Positions 52,839 through 60,317 of a stretch of DNA of 64,000 nt are shown piece after piece (within the stretch, counting starts at the first letter, position 1; every line of letters begins with the position of its first letter). The stretch comes from Martelella lutilitoris (GTDB lineage Bacteria > Pseudomonadota > Alphaproteobacteria > Rhizobiales > Rhizobiaceae): contig NZ_CP066787.1 of the NCBI RefSeq assembly GCF_016598595.1, forward strand, positions 1 through 64,000, in the 5' to 3' direction. Under the pieces are notes generated by a model that saw only the letters and a list, made by a program, of their open reading frames with translations, did not search any database and was not told where the DNA came from. The position numbers were made by a program, and so were the translations under genes.

Positions 52839-53626
52839 AAACGAGTAACTTCCCTGCGCTGATCCAGCGCTTCTTCACTGACCGTCTCTGCACCCAGATG
52901 GAGGCAAGCCAAAATACCATTGCCGGCTACCGCGACACGTTCCGGCTGTTGATCCGGTACGCAAGCGCACGGTGTGAAAAGCCGCCCACCAGGCTGACAA
53001 TTGGGGACCTCGATGCCGATCTCGTCGCCGACTTCCTGGTCCATGTCGAGACGGTTCGCGGTAATACGGCGCGCACCCGCAATACAAGGCTTGCCGCCAT
53101 CCGCTCATTCTTCCGCTACGTCGCATTAACCGAGCCAAGCTGGCTTCTTCATTGCCAGCGGATACTCTCGATGCCGAACAAGCGGTATGTAAAGAGGAGT
53201 GTCACGTTCCTCGACGCGGATGAGATCGCGGCTTTGCTGGCTGCGCCGGATCGGGCGACGTGGGCGGGGCGGCGGGATCATGTCCTGCTGGTGCTTGCAC
53301 TTCAAACCGGTTTACGCGCTTCCGAATTGGTCAACCTGCGCTGCAAGGATGTGATCCTTGGCACCGGCGCCCATATCCGTTGCATCGGCAAAGGCCGAAA
53401 AGAACGCAGTACGCCTCTTCGCCGCGACACGGCCAAGCTTATCCAGACCTGGATCGGCGAACGGCGCGAGAGCGATGGACCGCTGTTCCCCTCGATCCGG
53501 GGTGACCGGCTCAGCCGGGATGCATTGGAGCATCTGGTTCGCAAGCATTACCGTCTGAATGATGGAGGGCATAGCGATCACGACCTTCTGAAGGTGCCGA
53601 TTTCGAACCGGTTTCCATTCAATTGA
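52835..53626 (+). pseudogene. ritC: tyrosine recombinase C of the trio, C-terminally truncated
   Basis: The frame gives 263 residues. It has the core-binding domain (FTDRLCTQMEASQNTIAGYRDTFRLLIRYA) and the first catalytic Arg (TGLRASELVNLRCKDV) with IGKGRKERSTPL, but after EHLVRKH, near 53550, the sequence turns to unrelated residues. The HxLR, LGH and Tyr boxes are missing. GGAGGAG lies before its ATG. The break probably marks a later recombination that removed the right end of the element. Confidence 0.85.
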
Positions 53627-53866
53627 AACACCCGCAGAATTTATTTGAGAGTCGGATATCGCGGCGCTTTTTGCGCTTGGCGGTCTCGGCATCTAGTCGA
53701 ACCTCTTCCCGCAATCGGCACGAAGCGAAAGACTGAAAGTCTTTCCGGACGAGCGATCGTGACCCGCATGGGCGAAGACGGCCTTTGGGCGGCTTCGTGC
53801 CGCAGGCATAGAGCGCGGTCGGCCATCGGCCGAACGGCCAAGATTTCGCATGATGACAATGCTTGG
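53627..53866. other. gene-free stretch right of the recombinase trio
   Basis: No coding sequence is recognisable. A hairpin GAAAGACT-GAA-AGTCTTTC lies at 53727-53745, and GGCC/CGGCC-rich repeats follow to 53850. No copy of the TTATGCCG array is present here, so the right end of the element seems lost. Confidence 0.4.
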
Positions 53867-54511
53867 TCAGTTGAAATTCATTACCCTTCCTGCTGACCAA
53901 CGCAAAAGTATACCACCATCGCCTCCGATACAGACTTCATCGCCGTCATCGCCGGCGGCACATGCCTTGAATGGATAGGAATGCAATGTTTCAAAAGGTT
54001 TATTGAGCACTTGCCTCTGAAAAACATGAACAATTTGTTCAAGGTCGAACATGCACGTTTTCACAAAATCGCACTCAAAAGAAACACGACCATCAGGCGA
54101 AATAATCGCCTTCATCAACGGGCTAGTTGCCTGAAACAGATCGCCCCGAGCATCTAGGCAATTCGATGCTTCGGTTTCGGTCCTTATCGCGTTTTCGCAG
54201 TAGTCAGGAACTGACCGTAACAGTTGTTCAATTTCTGCACGATGGGTTTTGAAATCACCCGCATCGATGCATATCACTCTTTCATCTGCGGGAGATGATG
54301 CTCCGTCAAGAACTCGCAGCGGGGCATTGAGCGAGTTGGTCTCCTGATAGCAAACCAAACCTCTGCGGTTAAATTCCGCGACTTGGTCAACTAGCGACAT
54401 TTTCAGATTTACGCCTTTGATTGTGATCGGCGCGGCGCTGGCGCCAGTGGCCGAACTACCAAGAGCAAACATGCTAACGCCAAGCATGATAAGGGTGATC
54501 TTCCAGGACAT
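53867..54511 (-). CDS. secreted protein of unknown function
   Basis: The 214-residue protein has a signal peptide (MSWKITLIMLGVSMFALGSSATGASA, cut after ASA). Eight or so cysteines in the mature part (CYQE, VICID, YCENA, NCLD, ECDFVKTC, ACAAG, VCIGG) suggest disulphide bonds in the periplasm. I do not recognise a family. I chose the ATG at 54511, which starts the signal peptide. It lies 53 bases after the nuclease gene on the same strand and may be co-transcribed with repC2 and the nuclease. Confidence 0.65.
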   Translation of the reverse strand: MSWKITLIMLGVSMFALGSSATGASAAPITIKGVNLKMSLVDQVAEFNRRGLVCYQETNSLNAPLRVLDGASSPADERVICIDAGDFKTHRAEIEQLLRSVPDYCENAIRTETEASNCLDARGDLFQATSPLMKAIISPDGRVSFECDFVKTCMFDLEQIVHVFQRQVLNKPFETLHSYPFKACAAGDDGDEVCIGGDGGILLRWSAGRVMNFN

Positions 54512-54564
54512 TCCTCTACTCCAAGTACACATTCGACACTATCGATTTCATATATACAAACAGA

Positions 54565-55077
54565 TCACCCGCACCAATGGCGCTTCCGCTCGTTCCAGGC
54601 GGCCGACCCGCCCCGATATCGAAGTGCAAGCCCCTCTCTGACGAGAATTTGCCCAGCGTCCCTTCCGTCAACCTCGACATGGATCAAATTCCGACCGTAT
54701 TTGTCGGTTGTCCCGCTGTCGATGATTTCGACGGTCCCGGCCTGACCGATCAGCGCCCGCAATCTGTCTCGGGCCTGATACCCCACCTTTTCCTCGTAGC
54801 TGCACCGCGGCTTTGAGATTTCGGGCGTGTCGATATCAAGCAACCGCATACGCTGACCATCAATTTTGATGGTGTCCCCGTCGTAGACGCTGATTTCGCC
54901 GGCGCTGGTCACGATCGTTGTTTGCCGGCCGTATTTTTCAGCCTGCCGGCCGATCTCCCGAAGGACCGATTTCGGGACGCCGATCGATTGGGCAATGCTG
55001 CCGGCCTCCGGAATGGCGGCAATGATGGCGATGGCGCCGGCAAGACCGAGCAAAAATTTGGATCGCATGCGTTTCAT
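54565..55077 (-). CDS. secreted thermonuclease-like protein (SNase family)
   Basis: The 170-residue protein has a hydrophobic N-terminal signal (FLLGLAGAIAIIAAIPEAGSIA) and the SNase fold: VYDGDTIKIDGQRMRLLDIDTPE with the metal-binding Asp and catalytic Arg, and TDKYGRNLIHVEVDGRDAGQILVREGLALRY. It would cut DNA or RNA in the periplasm. It starts 25 bases after the orphan repC stop. Nucleases of this type are common beside plasmid transfer genes, where they may clear DNA or limit other uptake (inference). Confidence 0.88.
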   Translation of the reverse strand: MKRMRSKFLLGLAGAIAIIAAIPEAGSIAQSIGVPKSVLREIGRQAEKYGRQTTIVTSAGEISVYDGDTIKIDGQRMRLLDIDTPEISKPRCSYEEKVGYQARDRLRALIGQAGTVEIIDSGTTDKYGRNLIHVEVDGRDAGQILVREGLALRYRGGSAAWNERKRHWCG

Positions 55078-55102
55078 GTCAGCGTTTCAGCCTCCTAAGT
55101 TC

Positions 55103-56389
55103 CTACTGGATCGGCGCCGCGCACGTCTGCTGCGCGGCCAATTTTCGAGCTAGCAGCCCGTTCAGGGATTTTTCGAGATGCAAATCGCCGGCCTTCGCCT
55201 TCCTGGCCATTCCCCGAAGATAGCCGCCCGGCGAACTGACTTCGCCGTCCGCTTGTTTTTGGGCGGTGATGGCAAGGGCGAGCGCAGCGAGCCCTTGCCC
55301 TGCGACCGTTCGCATTTCCGCCCAGGCATGGGCCGACACGCCGAGCATCGGGCGAAGTTCAGCGGCGTATGCGTCGAGATCGCGCCAGCTTCGCAGCGGC
55401 TCGGTGGAAAGCTCGGTGATAATCGGGCATGCCGTCAGCACGGTTCGCAGATCTATCCGTCGGCCGGATTTCACTGATTTTTCGGGTTGCTCATGCCCCT
55501 CAGCTTGCCGAGGCTCATTTTCAAGAGCCATTCTTTCAGCGCCGTAGGCGCTGTCAGCGTGAAAACCAGAGCGTTGCGCGTCAGCGCAACTCCATTCGTC
55601 ATTACAAGATACGTTTTCAGGTTGGGTTGTAGGTTCTAATAGGTGTCCGCTCAGGGACACCTTGGTGTCAGTTTTCTTGTCCAAGTCACTCATGACGAGG
55701 GCATTGAGCGTCTTCCAAAGGCGTTCGAAATCGCGGTGCATCCGCTCCAGATGCTCGACGCTGGCGCGGCCGATCTTTCCGAGAAAGGCCCTGAGCTGGT
55801 CGAAGCGCTGGGCAATCGAATGCCAGCGCGACGGCTTGACCGTCTCCTTGGCGATTTCGAGCGTTGCCATGATATCGCGGCGCAGTGACGTAATGTCGTT
55901 GCGGAGGACGCGGCGGCGCTGATTGTCCAGGTCGTACCTGTCGGCTTTCGCTGTCAGCTCATCAAACCGCGCTTCGAGCAAAGCGAGGCTGATGCCGTGA
56001 GCATGAACGATGCGGCCGGAACGATCGCGCTGGCCGGATCGCCGGCAATTGGCGCTGTCGTAATGCGAGATGATGCCCATGTCGGTCAGTGACCGTAGCG
56101 CGGCGCGTGTCGCGTTGACGCTGATATTGAGCTGGCGGGCCATGGCCTCGTTGGACAGCCAAACGATCGGCTGAGATCCGTTTTTCCAGTCCTGGTAATA
56201 GGTGGCGTCGAACAGGATATTGAGGAGCAGCATCTGCGTGGTATTCGTTTTCAGAACGGGACGTATGCGGTTCAGGAGCCGCCTGATTTCGGCGCGGCTA
56301 TGGTCTCCGATCGGGGCCTTGGCCGCGAGATCGGAAAAATAGGCGCGCTCGGGTGTCTGTTTTCGCCACCCGGTCGATGATTTTAACAT
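55103..56389 (-). CDS. repC: second, orphan RepC replication initiator
   Basis: The 428-residue protein has the RepC layout: winged helix (IVWLSNEAMARQLNISVNATRAALRSLTDMGIISHYDSANCRRSGQRD), helical middle and C-terminal PGGYLRGMARKAKAGDLHLEKSLNGLLARK. It shares domain order but little sequence with the repABC RepC. No repA or repB is next to it, as in repC-only plasmids. A candidate antisense RNA lies upstream on the plus strand. It follows the type IVB genes, so this block may come from a separate plasmid. Confidence 0.88.
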   Translation of the reverse strand: MLKSSTGWRKQTPERAYFSDLAAKAPIGDHSRAEIRRLLNRIRPVLKTNTTQMLLLNILFDATYYQDWKNGSQPIVWLSNEAMARQLNISVNATRAALRSLTDMGIISHYDSANCRRSGQRDRSGRIVHAHGISLALLEARFDELTAKADRYDLDNQRRRVLRNDITSLRRDIMATLEIAKETVKPSRWHSIAQRFDQLRAFLGKIGRASVEHLERMHRDFERLWKTLNALVMSDLDKKTDTKVSLSGHLLEPTTQPENVSCNDEWSCADAQRSGFHADSAYGAERMALENEPRQAEGHEQPEKSVKSGRRIDLRTVLTACPIITELSTEPLRSWRDLDAYAAELRPMLGVSAHAWAEMRTVAGQGLAALALAITAQKQADGEVSSPGGYLRGMARKAKAGDLHLEKSLNGLLARKLAAQQTCAAPIQ

Positions 56390-56480
56390 TCCGTTTTCCT
56401 TGCTTTCGAGCAGGAAGCAGGCAAAGGGGTATCGTGCGCAGAAACTGCGTTTTTCCTCTTGCCCACGATGTCGGGTGAAT

Positions 56481-56558
56481 GCTAAAAAGGGCCTATCAAC
56501 GTCTTGGCTATTTTTAGCACTAAGCCCCCGCCGGTTGCAGCCGCGCGGGGCTTTGTCG
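56481..56558 (+). ncRNA. candidate antisense RNA upstream of the orphan repC
   Basis: GCTAAAAA (56481) and TTTTTAGC (56511) form an inverted repeat with GGCC/GGC inner pairs. A GC-rich hairpin, AGCCCCCGC against GCGCGGGGCT, follows at 56523-56553 and ends in TTTG. A TTGCCC box lies about 20 bases before the first arm. Position, strand and size resemble the repABC ctRNA. The evidence is structural only. Confidence 0.35.
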
Positions 56559-56571
56559 TTCTGAGGCTACC

Positions 56572-56778
56572 TCAACTTTTCTCTCCTTTTTGTCGCGCTG
56601 AGTTTGACTTCACCGAAGCCAAAATAGATTCAGCGGCATCCGCCAACTGGTTCTGTCTCGCGTTGATCAGGCTATAGTCGCCACCCACAGCGCAAATTGC
56701 GCTGCCGCCGGCAATGCCTTCCGAGAACACACATGCGCAAACGGGAGCTTTGGCGGTGGTTTCTCGAGCTATGCTCAT
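56572..56778 (-). CDS. small protein in the type IVB operon
   Basis: The 68-residue protein starts MSIARETTAKAPVCACVFSEGIAGGSAICAVGG, with three cysteines and a weakly hydrophobic middle, and ends in a basic tail. Its ATG overlaps the icmT stop as ATGA, which supports a real gene. I do not recognise a family. Confidence 0.5.
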   Translation of the reverse strand: MSIARETTAKAPVCACVFSEGIAGGSAICAVGGDYSLINARQNQLADAAESILASVKSNSARQKGEKS

Positions 56779-57095
56779 CCCTGAACCTCACGCGTCTCAA
56801 AGCCATAGTCGATCATTGAGCGGTATCTGTAGCCGGGCAGGGCGGGGTGTTGGCGGCCAGCAACAAGGCTGCGAATGGCCCTCAGTGCATTCGGGAAAGC
56901 ATACCCATAGCGCTCGATGAGCCAGAACCCGCAACACGCGAGGACCAGTGCGATGAAGGTCCATAGCCGCAGGTGCAATGTCAAAAGCAGGAAGAAGAAT
57001 ATCAGGCGGGCATCGAAGATAAGCAGGCGCGGCGTTCGCACTGTTTCCCGCCAGTAAACCGGCGTGCCGTAGATGTTGAAGCTGCTTTCCGCCAT
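56775..57095 (-). CDS. icmT: IcmT/TraK-like type IVB secretion protein
   Basis: The 106-residue protein has YWRETVRTPRLLIFDARLIFFFLLLTLHLRLWTFIALVLACCGFWLIERYGYAFPNALRAIRSLVAG, which matches IcmT of Dot/Icm systems: a W-R-x-T-x-R-x-P start, DAR before a hydrophobic hairpin, and ERxG after it. IcmT is a small inner-membrane component needed for export. It overlaps icmE upstream (TGATG). Confidence 0.82.
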   Translation of the reverse strand: MAESSFNIYGTPVYWRETVRTPRLLIFDARLIFFFLLLTLHLRLWTFIALVLACCGFWLIERYGYAFPNALRAIRSLVAGRQHPALPGYRYRSMIDYGFETREVQG

Positions 57096-58387
57096 CAGTT
57101 CGCCACTCCGACATTTTCAAGGAACAGGATGCCGATCATTTGACCGGCCCGAACCTTGACCAGGGGTCCGTTCGGCGCGTTGTTGTTGAGGTCGCTGGAA
57201 ATGGCGTCGCCAGCTGCGGCGAAGCCGGCATAGATGCTTTCGTTCACCGTCGGCTTGTTGGTGATGATGGAGCCAATATTGTCGGAAATGCCGACATATT
57301 GCTGTTGCGGTTGAGACAGAGAGCCGCTCAGACCGGATATGAACGCGGCCGCCAGTTTACCGCCGTAGCGCTGAAAATAACGACGGTCGATGTCAGTTTT
57401 CACGGCGATGGTCGACTGCTGTGCATCGATCGCGTAGGCGCTGGTGTCGTAGTTTGCGCCATCGGGCATCACGATCCGATCGAACTGGATGACGAGCGCG
57501 CTCTGCGTCTTGTTCACCTCAAAAGCGCCAATGGCGCGGGCGCCATCAAGGGGGCCACTGATGATCTCGGCGATCACCGGTCCGGGCGTATCGGAATCGG
57601 AAGCGTTCTGGATACGCGCCATGACAGTGTCGCCGGCGACCGCATAGGTTTGAACCGACGAAGATCCGGACGCCTGGGCAGAACCATTGCCACCGCCCTG
57701 TCCATTGCTGGCTGCGAGCGGTTCAGGCGGCGTATACAGGTCCTGTTCAATGACAACCGTTGCCTGTGAGGCCACAGGCTGCCAGGACTGAAGCAATCCT
57801 TGCTGTTGCGCGCTCATGGCGCTCGCAAGCTGATCGATGCGTCGATAGTCAGTCTGCGGTTTGGGGGGCTGCCGCCGATCGGCGGTTCGGTACTCAACAG
57901 GCTGGACGCGACGCTCAATGACATTGGCGGGCGCGACGGGCCGTTTGACCGGCGGCGGATCTTTCCTCTGCCCAATCGTGTCGATCGACCGCATGGCTTC
58001 GTCAGGTGTCGCGATGAAGCTTTCGTCGTTTTCGAAAGCGGTCTTGGCACCGAGCTCGTTCGACTGATCGAGCGTATTCTGGTAGCGCTCCGACCTTCCT
58101 TGCTGTTCGCCGCCGGGTGTACTCTCGACATTCGGTGGGCGTGCAACGCTCGACGATGGAACGGGCGAAGACGAATAGCTCTGCCACAGAACGAAACCAA
58201 GACCGACCGCGATCACGAGAATACCGCCGTAGACAATGCGATTGTTGCGCTGCGCGCTCCGATCGATCGTGGAACGCCGTTCATCGTTCATGGGCGATTC
58301 AGTCTCGACTTCCGGTGCGGCCTGGGGCGTTTCGCTGGTATCGGGGTTGTTGTGGATCTCGTCAGATCGGTTTTCTGCATCGGTCAT
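57095..58387 (-). CDS. dotG: DotG/IcmE core protein (VirB10-like) of a type IVB secretion system
   Basis: The 430-residue protein has an N-terminal cytoplasmic tail, one membrane helix (IVYGGILVIAVGLGFVLWQSY), a Pro/Gln-rich linker and a C-terminal VirB10-like domain: AGDTVMARIQNASDSDTPGPVIAEIISGPLDGARAIGAFEVNKTQSALVIQFDRIVMPDG. DotG spans both membranes in the core complex. It is shorter than Legionella DotG (over 1000 residues) because the repeat region is missing, as in IncI-type TraO. It is coupled to the DotH gene. Confidence 0.87.
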   Translation of the reverse strand: MTDAENRSDEIHNNPDTSETPQAAPEVETESPMNDERRSTIDRSAQRNNRIVYGGILVIAVGLGFVLWQSYSSSPVPSSSVARPPNVESTPGGEQQGRSERYQNTLDQSNELGAKTAFENDESFIATPDEAMRSIDTIGQRKDPPPVKRPVAPANVIERRVQPVEYRTADRRQPPKPQTDYRRIDQLASAMSAQQQGLLQSWQPVASQATVVIEQDLYTPPEPLAASNGQGGGNGSAQASGSSSVQTYAVAGDTVMARIQNASDSDTPGPVIAEIISGPLDGARAIGAFEVNKTQSALVIQFDRIVMPDGANYDTSAYAIDAQQSTIAVKTDIDRRYFQRYGGKLAAAFISGLSGSLSQPQQQYVGISDNIGSIITNKPTVNESIYAGFAAAGDAISSDLNNNAPNGPLVKVRAGQMIGILFLENVGVAN

Positions 58388-59403
58388 TGGAAAATTCTCA
58401 CTTTCTTGACAGAGCCATCGGACGAGATCAGTGCAACGGGCGTCGGTTTGAGCTTGTAGGCGTGCACCGAGCCAGGACCGGTCAGGCTTTCAGTCCAGGA
58501 TGGTGAAAGCAGCGTGCTGGTCGTGCGGATGTAGAGATCCTTTCCGTATCGCCATGCCGATACGGACGGTTCGTCCGTGGAAAGCCTCGTGGCATTTTGT
58601 GGAATGCCGGCGCCTTGGACGAACGCCATCATGACCTGGTTGGAGGCGCGGCTCGGCGGAGCGCTGACGGCCGTGGAAACATGCGCATTCGGGCCAAGAC
58701 CGTCGACCTGATAGTCGCGCCGATATTGCGTGACCTTTTCGTTTGTTTCGACGTCGATAATTAATGGCCGGTCCTCACCGACCAGAGAAACGGTCAGGTT
58801 TGTGAAGGCATGCGGGAGAAGCGGCGTGATCATGAGCTGATTGCTCCCCTCCTGCATCGCATAGACCTGAAACGCATTGGGGCGACCGACGCCATAGCTG
58901 GCAATAGGCCAAGCCTTTCCGGTGCGGTCAAAGAAGGCAAGGTTGGAGATCGTTCCAGGCGAGGTTTTGATAGCGGTGGTTTGTGCGGATGCCTCAAGCG
59001 AAACCTGAACCTGATCAGAGATCGCCTTCGGCCGAAATCCAGCCGCGGGTTGAGCTGCGGCTTTCTGGCTTTCATTCACTCGCCGCTTGTAGTCGCGGAT
59101 CAACTCGGGGGCCATCGGCATTTGAGATTGAACCGCAGCGCCGTAAGCCGTGATTTCTTCCGGCGAAAGCGGGCGATCCAACTCATCCAGCGACTTGAGT
59201 AGGTGGTCGGACCCAATGACAGGAAACTCGCTGTCGGGCTGCTCGTATTGTTGCTGGTCGGCGCGCTGCTGATTAATCTGTTCGGCGCGCTGCGTGCCTT
59301 GTGCAGCCGCCTGGGCAAGTCCGCTCGGCGCGTCCTGCGCGCGAGCGGGTGTCGTGGTCGCCAGAAGAACGCATAGAAGGGCGCCTGAAGTACGCATTGT
59401 CAT
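58384..59403 (-). CDS. dotH: DotH/IcmK outer-membrane core protein
   Basis: The 339-residue protein has a signal peptide (cut after PARA), a Gln-rich linker, and a domain with PPLSPEEI-like DRPLSPEEITAYG, FFDRTGKAWPIASYGVGRPNAF and NLTVSLVGEDRPLIIDVETNEKVTQYRRDYQVDGLGPNA, the IcmK/TraN pattern. DotH forms the outer-membrane ring with DotC and DotD. It lies between dotI and dotG with overlapping ends. Confidence 0.87.
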   Translation of the reverse strand: MTMRTSGALLCVLLATTTPARAQDAPSGLAQAAAQGTQRAEQINQQRADQQQYEQPDSEFPVIGSDHLLKSLDELDRPLSPEEITAYGAAVQSQMPMAPELIRDYKRRVNESQKAAAQPAAGFRPKAISDQVQVSLEASAQTTAIKTSPGTISNLAFFDRTGKAWPIASYGVGRPNAFQVYAMQEGSNQLMITPLLPHAFTNLTVSLVGEDRPLIIDVETNEKVTQYRRDYQVDGLGPNAHVSTAVSAPPSRASNQVMMAFVQGAGIPQNATRLSTDEPSVSAWRYGKDLYIRTTSTLLSPSWTESLTGPGSVHAYKLKPTPVALISSDGSVKKVRIFQ

Positions 59404-60044
59404 TAGGCGCCTCCACGCGCTGCGATAAAGCGGTTGATCGCGACGGCTTCAGGGGTCTGATAGGTTTCCATCCGATTGATGGTAACTGTCACAAGAAGAT
59501 CCTGCCCCGATACTTCACTTGCGGATTCATAGGTGATGCGGAGCGGAATCTGCACGACCCACTGATAGACGCCACGAGCATTTGGCCCCTGTGAAAGGAT
59601 CACTGCGTCTTGAGCAACCGCCGTGGTATTCAGCCTGCGCTCCTTCACCATTTCGAGCTGACCGCTCTTGTCGAGAGCGTCGATGAACGAGTTCCATCCG
59701 GCGGGCTGCGTGAAATACTTCTGCACGGCTGTGAGGTCGGCGCGATAGTTGGTGAACGAGTAGGTCAGCGCGGCGGTCACGGCCTGGGTGGCGAAGTTGG
59801 CGACTTCGTTTGCATTGAGGTGCGGTTTATCCAAAGCCACCAATGGCAAGATTTGGCCGTTGGTTGTTGTCGCAAAGTAGCGGGGCTCGGGCCTATGGGT
59901 GGCAAGATAGGCCGCTGCGCCCACCGAAACGACGGTTGTGACCAGAAGCGCACAGCTGATTACCGACATCACCCGGAAAGCCGTCCGATACGTCTGTGTG
60001 CGCTTCATGACGGTTTCGAGTGCGCCGTAGGATTGCTCGCTCAT
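59403..60044 (-). CDS. dotI: DotI/IcmL-like inner-membrane protein
   Basis: The 213-residue protein has one N-terminal membrane helix (VMSVISCALLVTTVVSVGAAAYLA) and a periplasmic NTF2-like domain (RYFATTTNGQILPLVALDKPHLNANEVANFATQAVTAALTYSFTNYRADL; YQWVVQIPLRITYES). This is the DotI/IcmL/TraM pattern, a VirB8-like unit of the inner-membrane complex. Its stop overlaps the dotH start. Confidence 0.87.
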   Translation of the reverse strand: MSEQSYGALETVMKRTQTYRTAFRVMSVISCALLVTTVVSVGAAAYLATHRPEPRYFATTTNGQILPLVALDKPHLNANEVANFATQAVTAALTYSFTNYRADLTAVQKYFTQPAGWNSFIDALDKSGQLEMVKERRLNTTAVAQDAVILSQGPNARGVYQWVVQIPLRITYESASEVSGQDLLVTVTINRMETYQTPEAVAINRFIAARGGA

Positions 60045-60047
60045 GCC

Positions 60048-60317
60048 TCACTCCATCGTGAGCGCTGTATCGAGCGCTTGTTGAGTGAGGTTGCCAAAAG
60101 CGAACTGTCCGCCCTCGGGTGTCTTGTAAATGAAAAAGGGAACGCCCTTGATCCCGTTCTGGCGCATCCACAACACGTTTCTGCGAAGAATATCAGCCGT
60201 CTGATCGTCGATTTTGTCGGAAGCGATTGCAGCAACCTTTTGGCCACCAACACTTGAAGTCGCGGCATACTCATTTTTCAGGAAAACCGTGCCGACGTTG
60301 CGCGAAGCCGACGGCAT
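60048..60317 (-). pseudogene. DsbC/thioredoxin-fold protein, 5'-truncated
   Basis: The frame gives ADILRRNVLWMRQNGIKGVPFFIYKTPEGGQFAFGNLTQQ, the last third of a DsbC/DsbG-like thiol-disulphide protein with the cis-Pro (GVPFF). No CxxC active site or signal peptide remains: the coding similarity ends at about 60300, where the head of the icmB fragment begins on the other strand. It precedes icmL by 3 bases. Confidence 0.65.

Noticed and set aside
53867..54511. Cys-rich secreted protein as an entry-exclusion or pilus protein
   Set aside because: No sequence feature supports this beyond the signal peptide and cysteines, so it is left as unknown.
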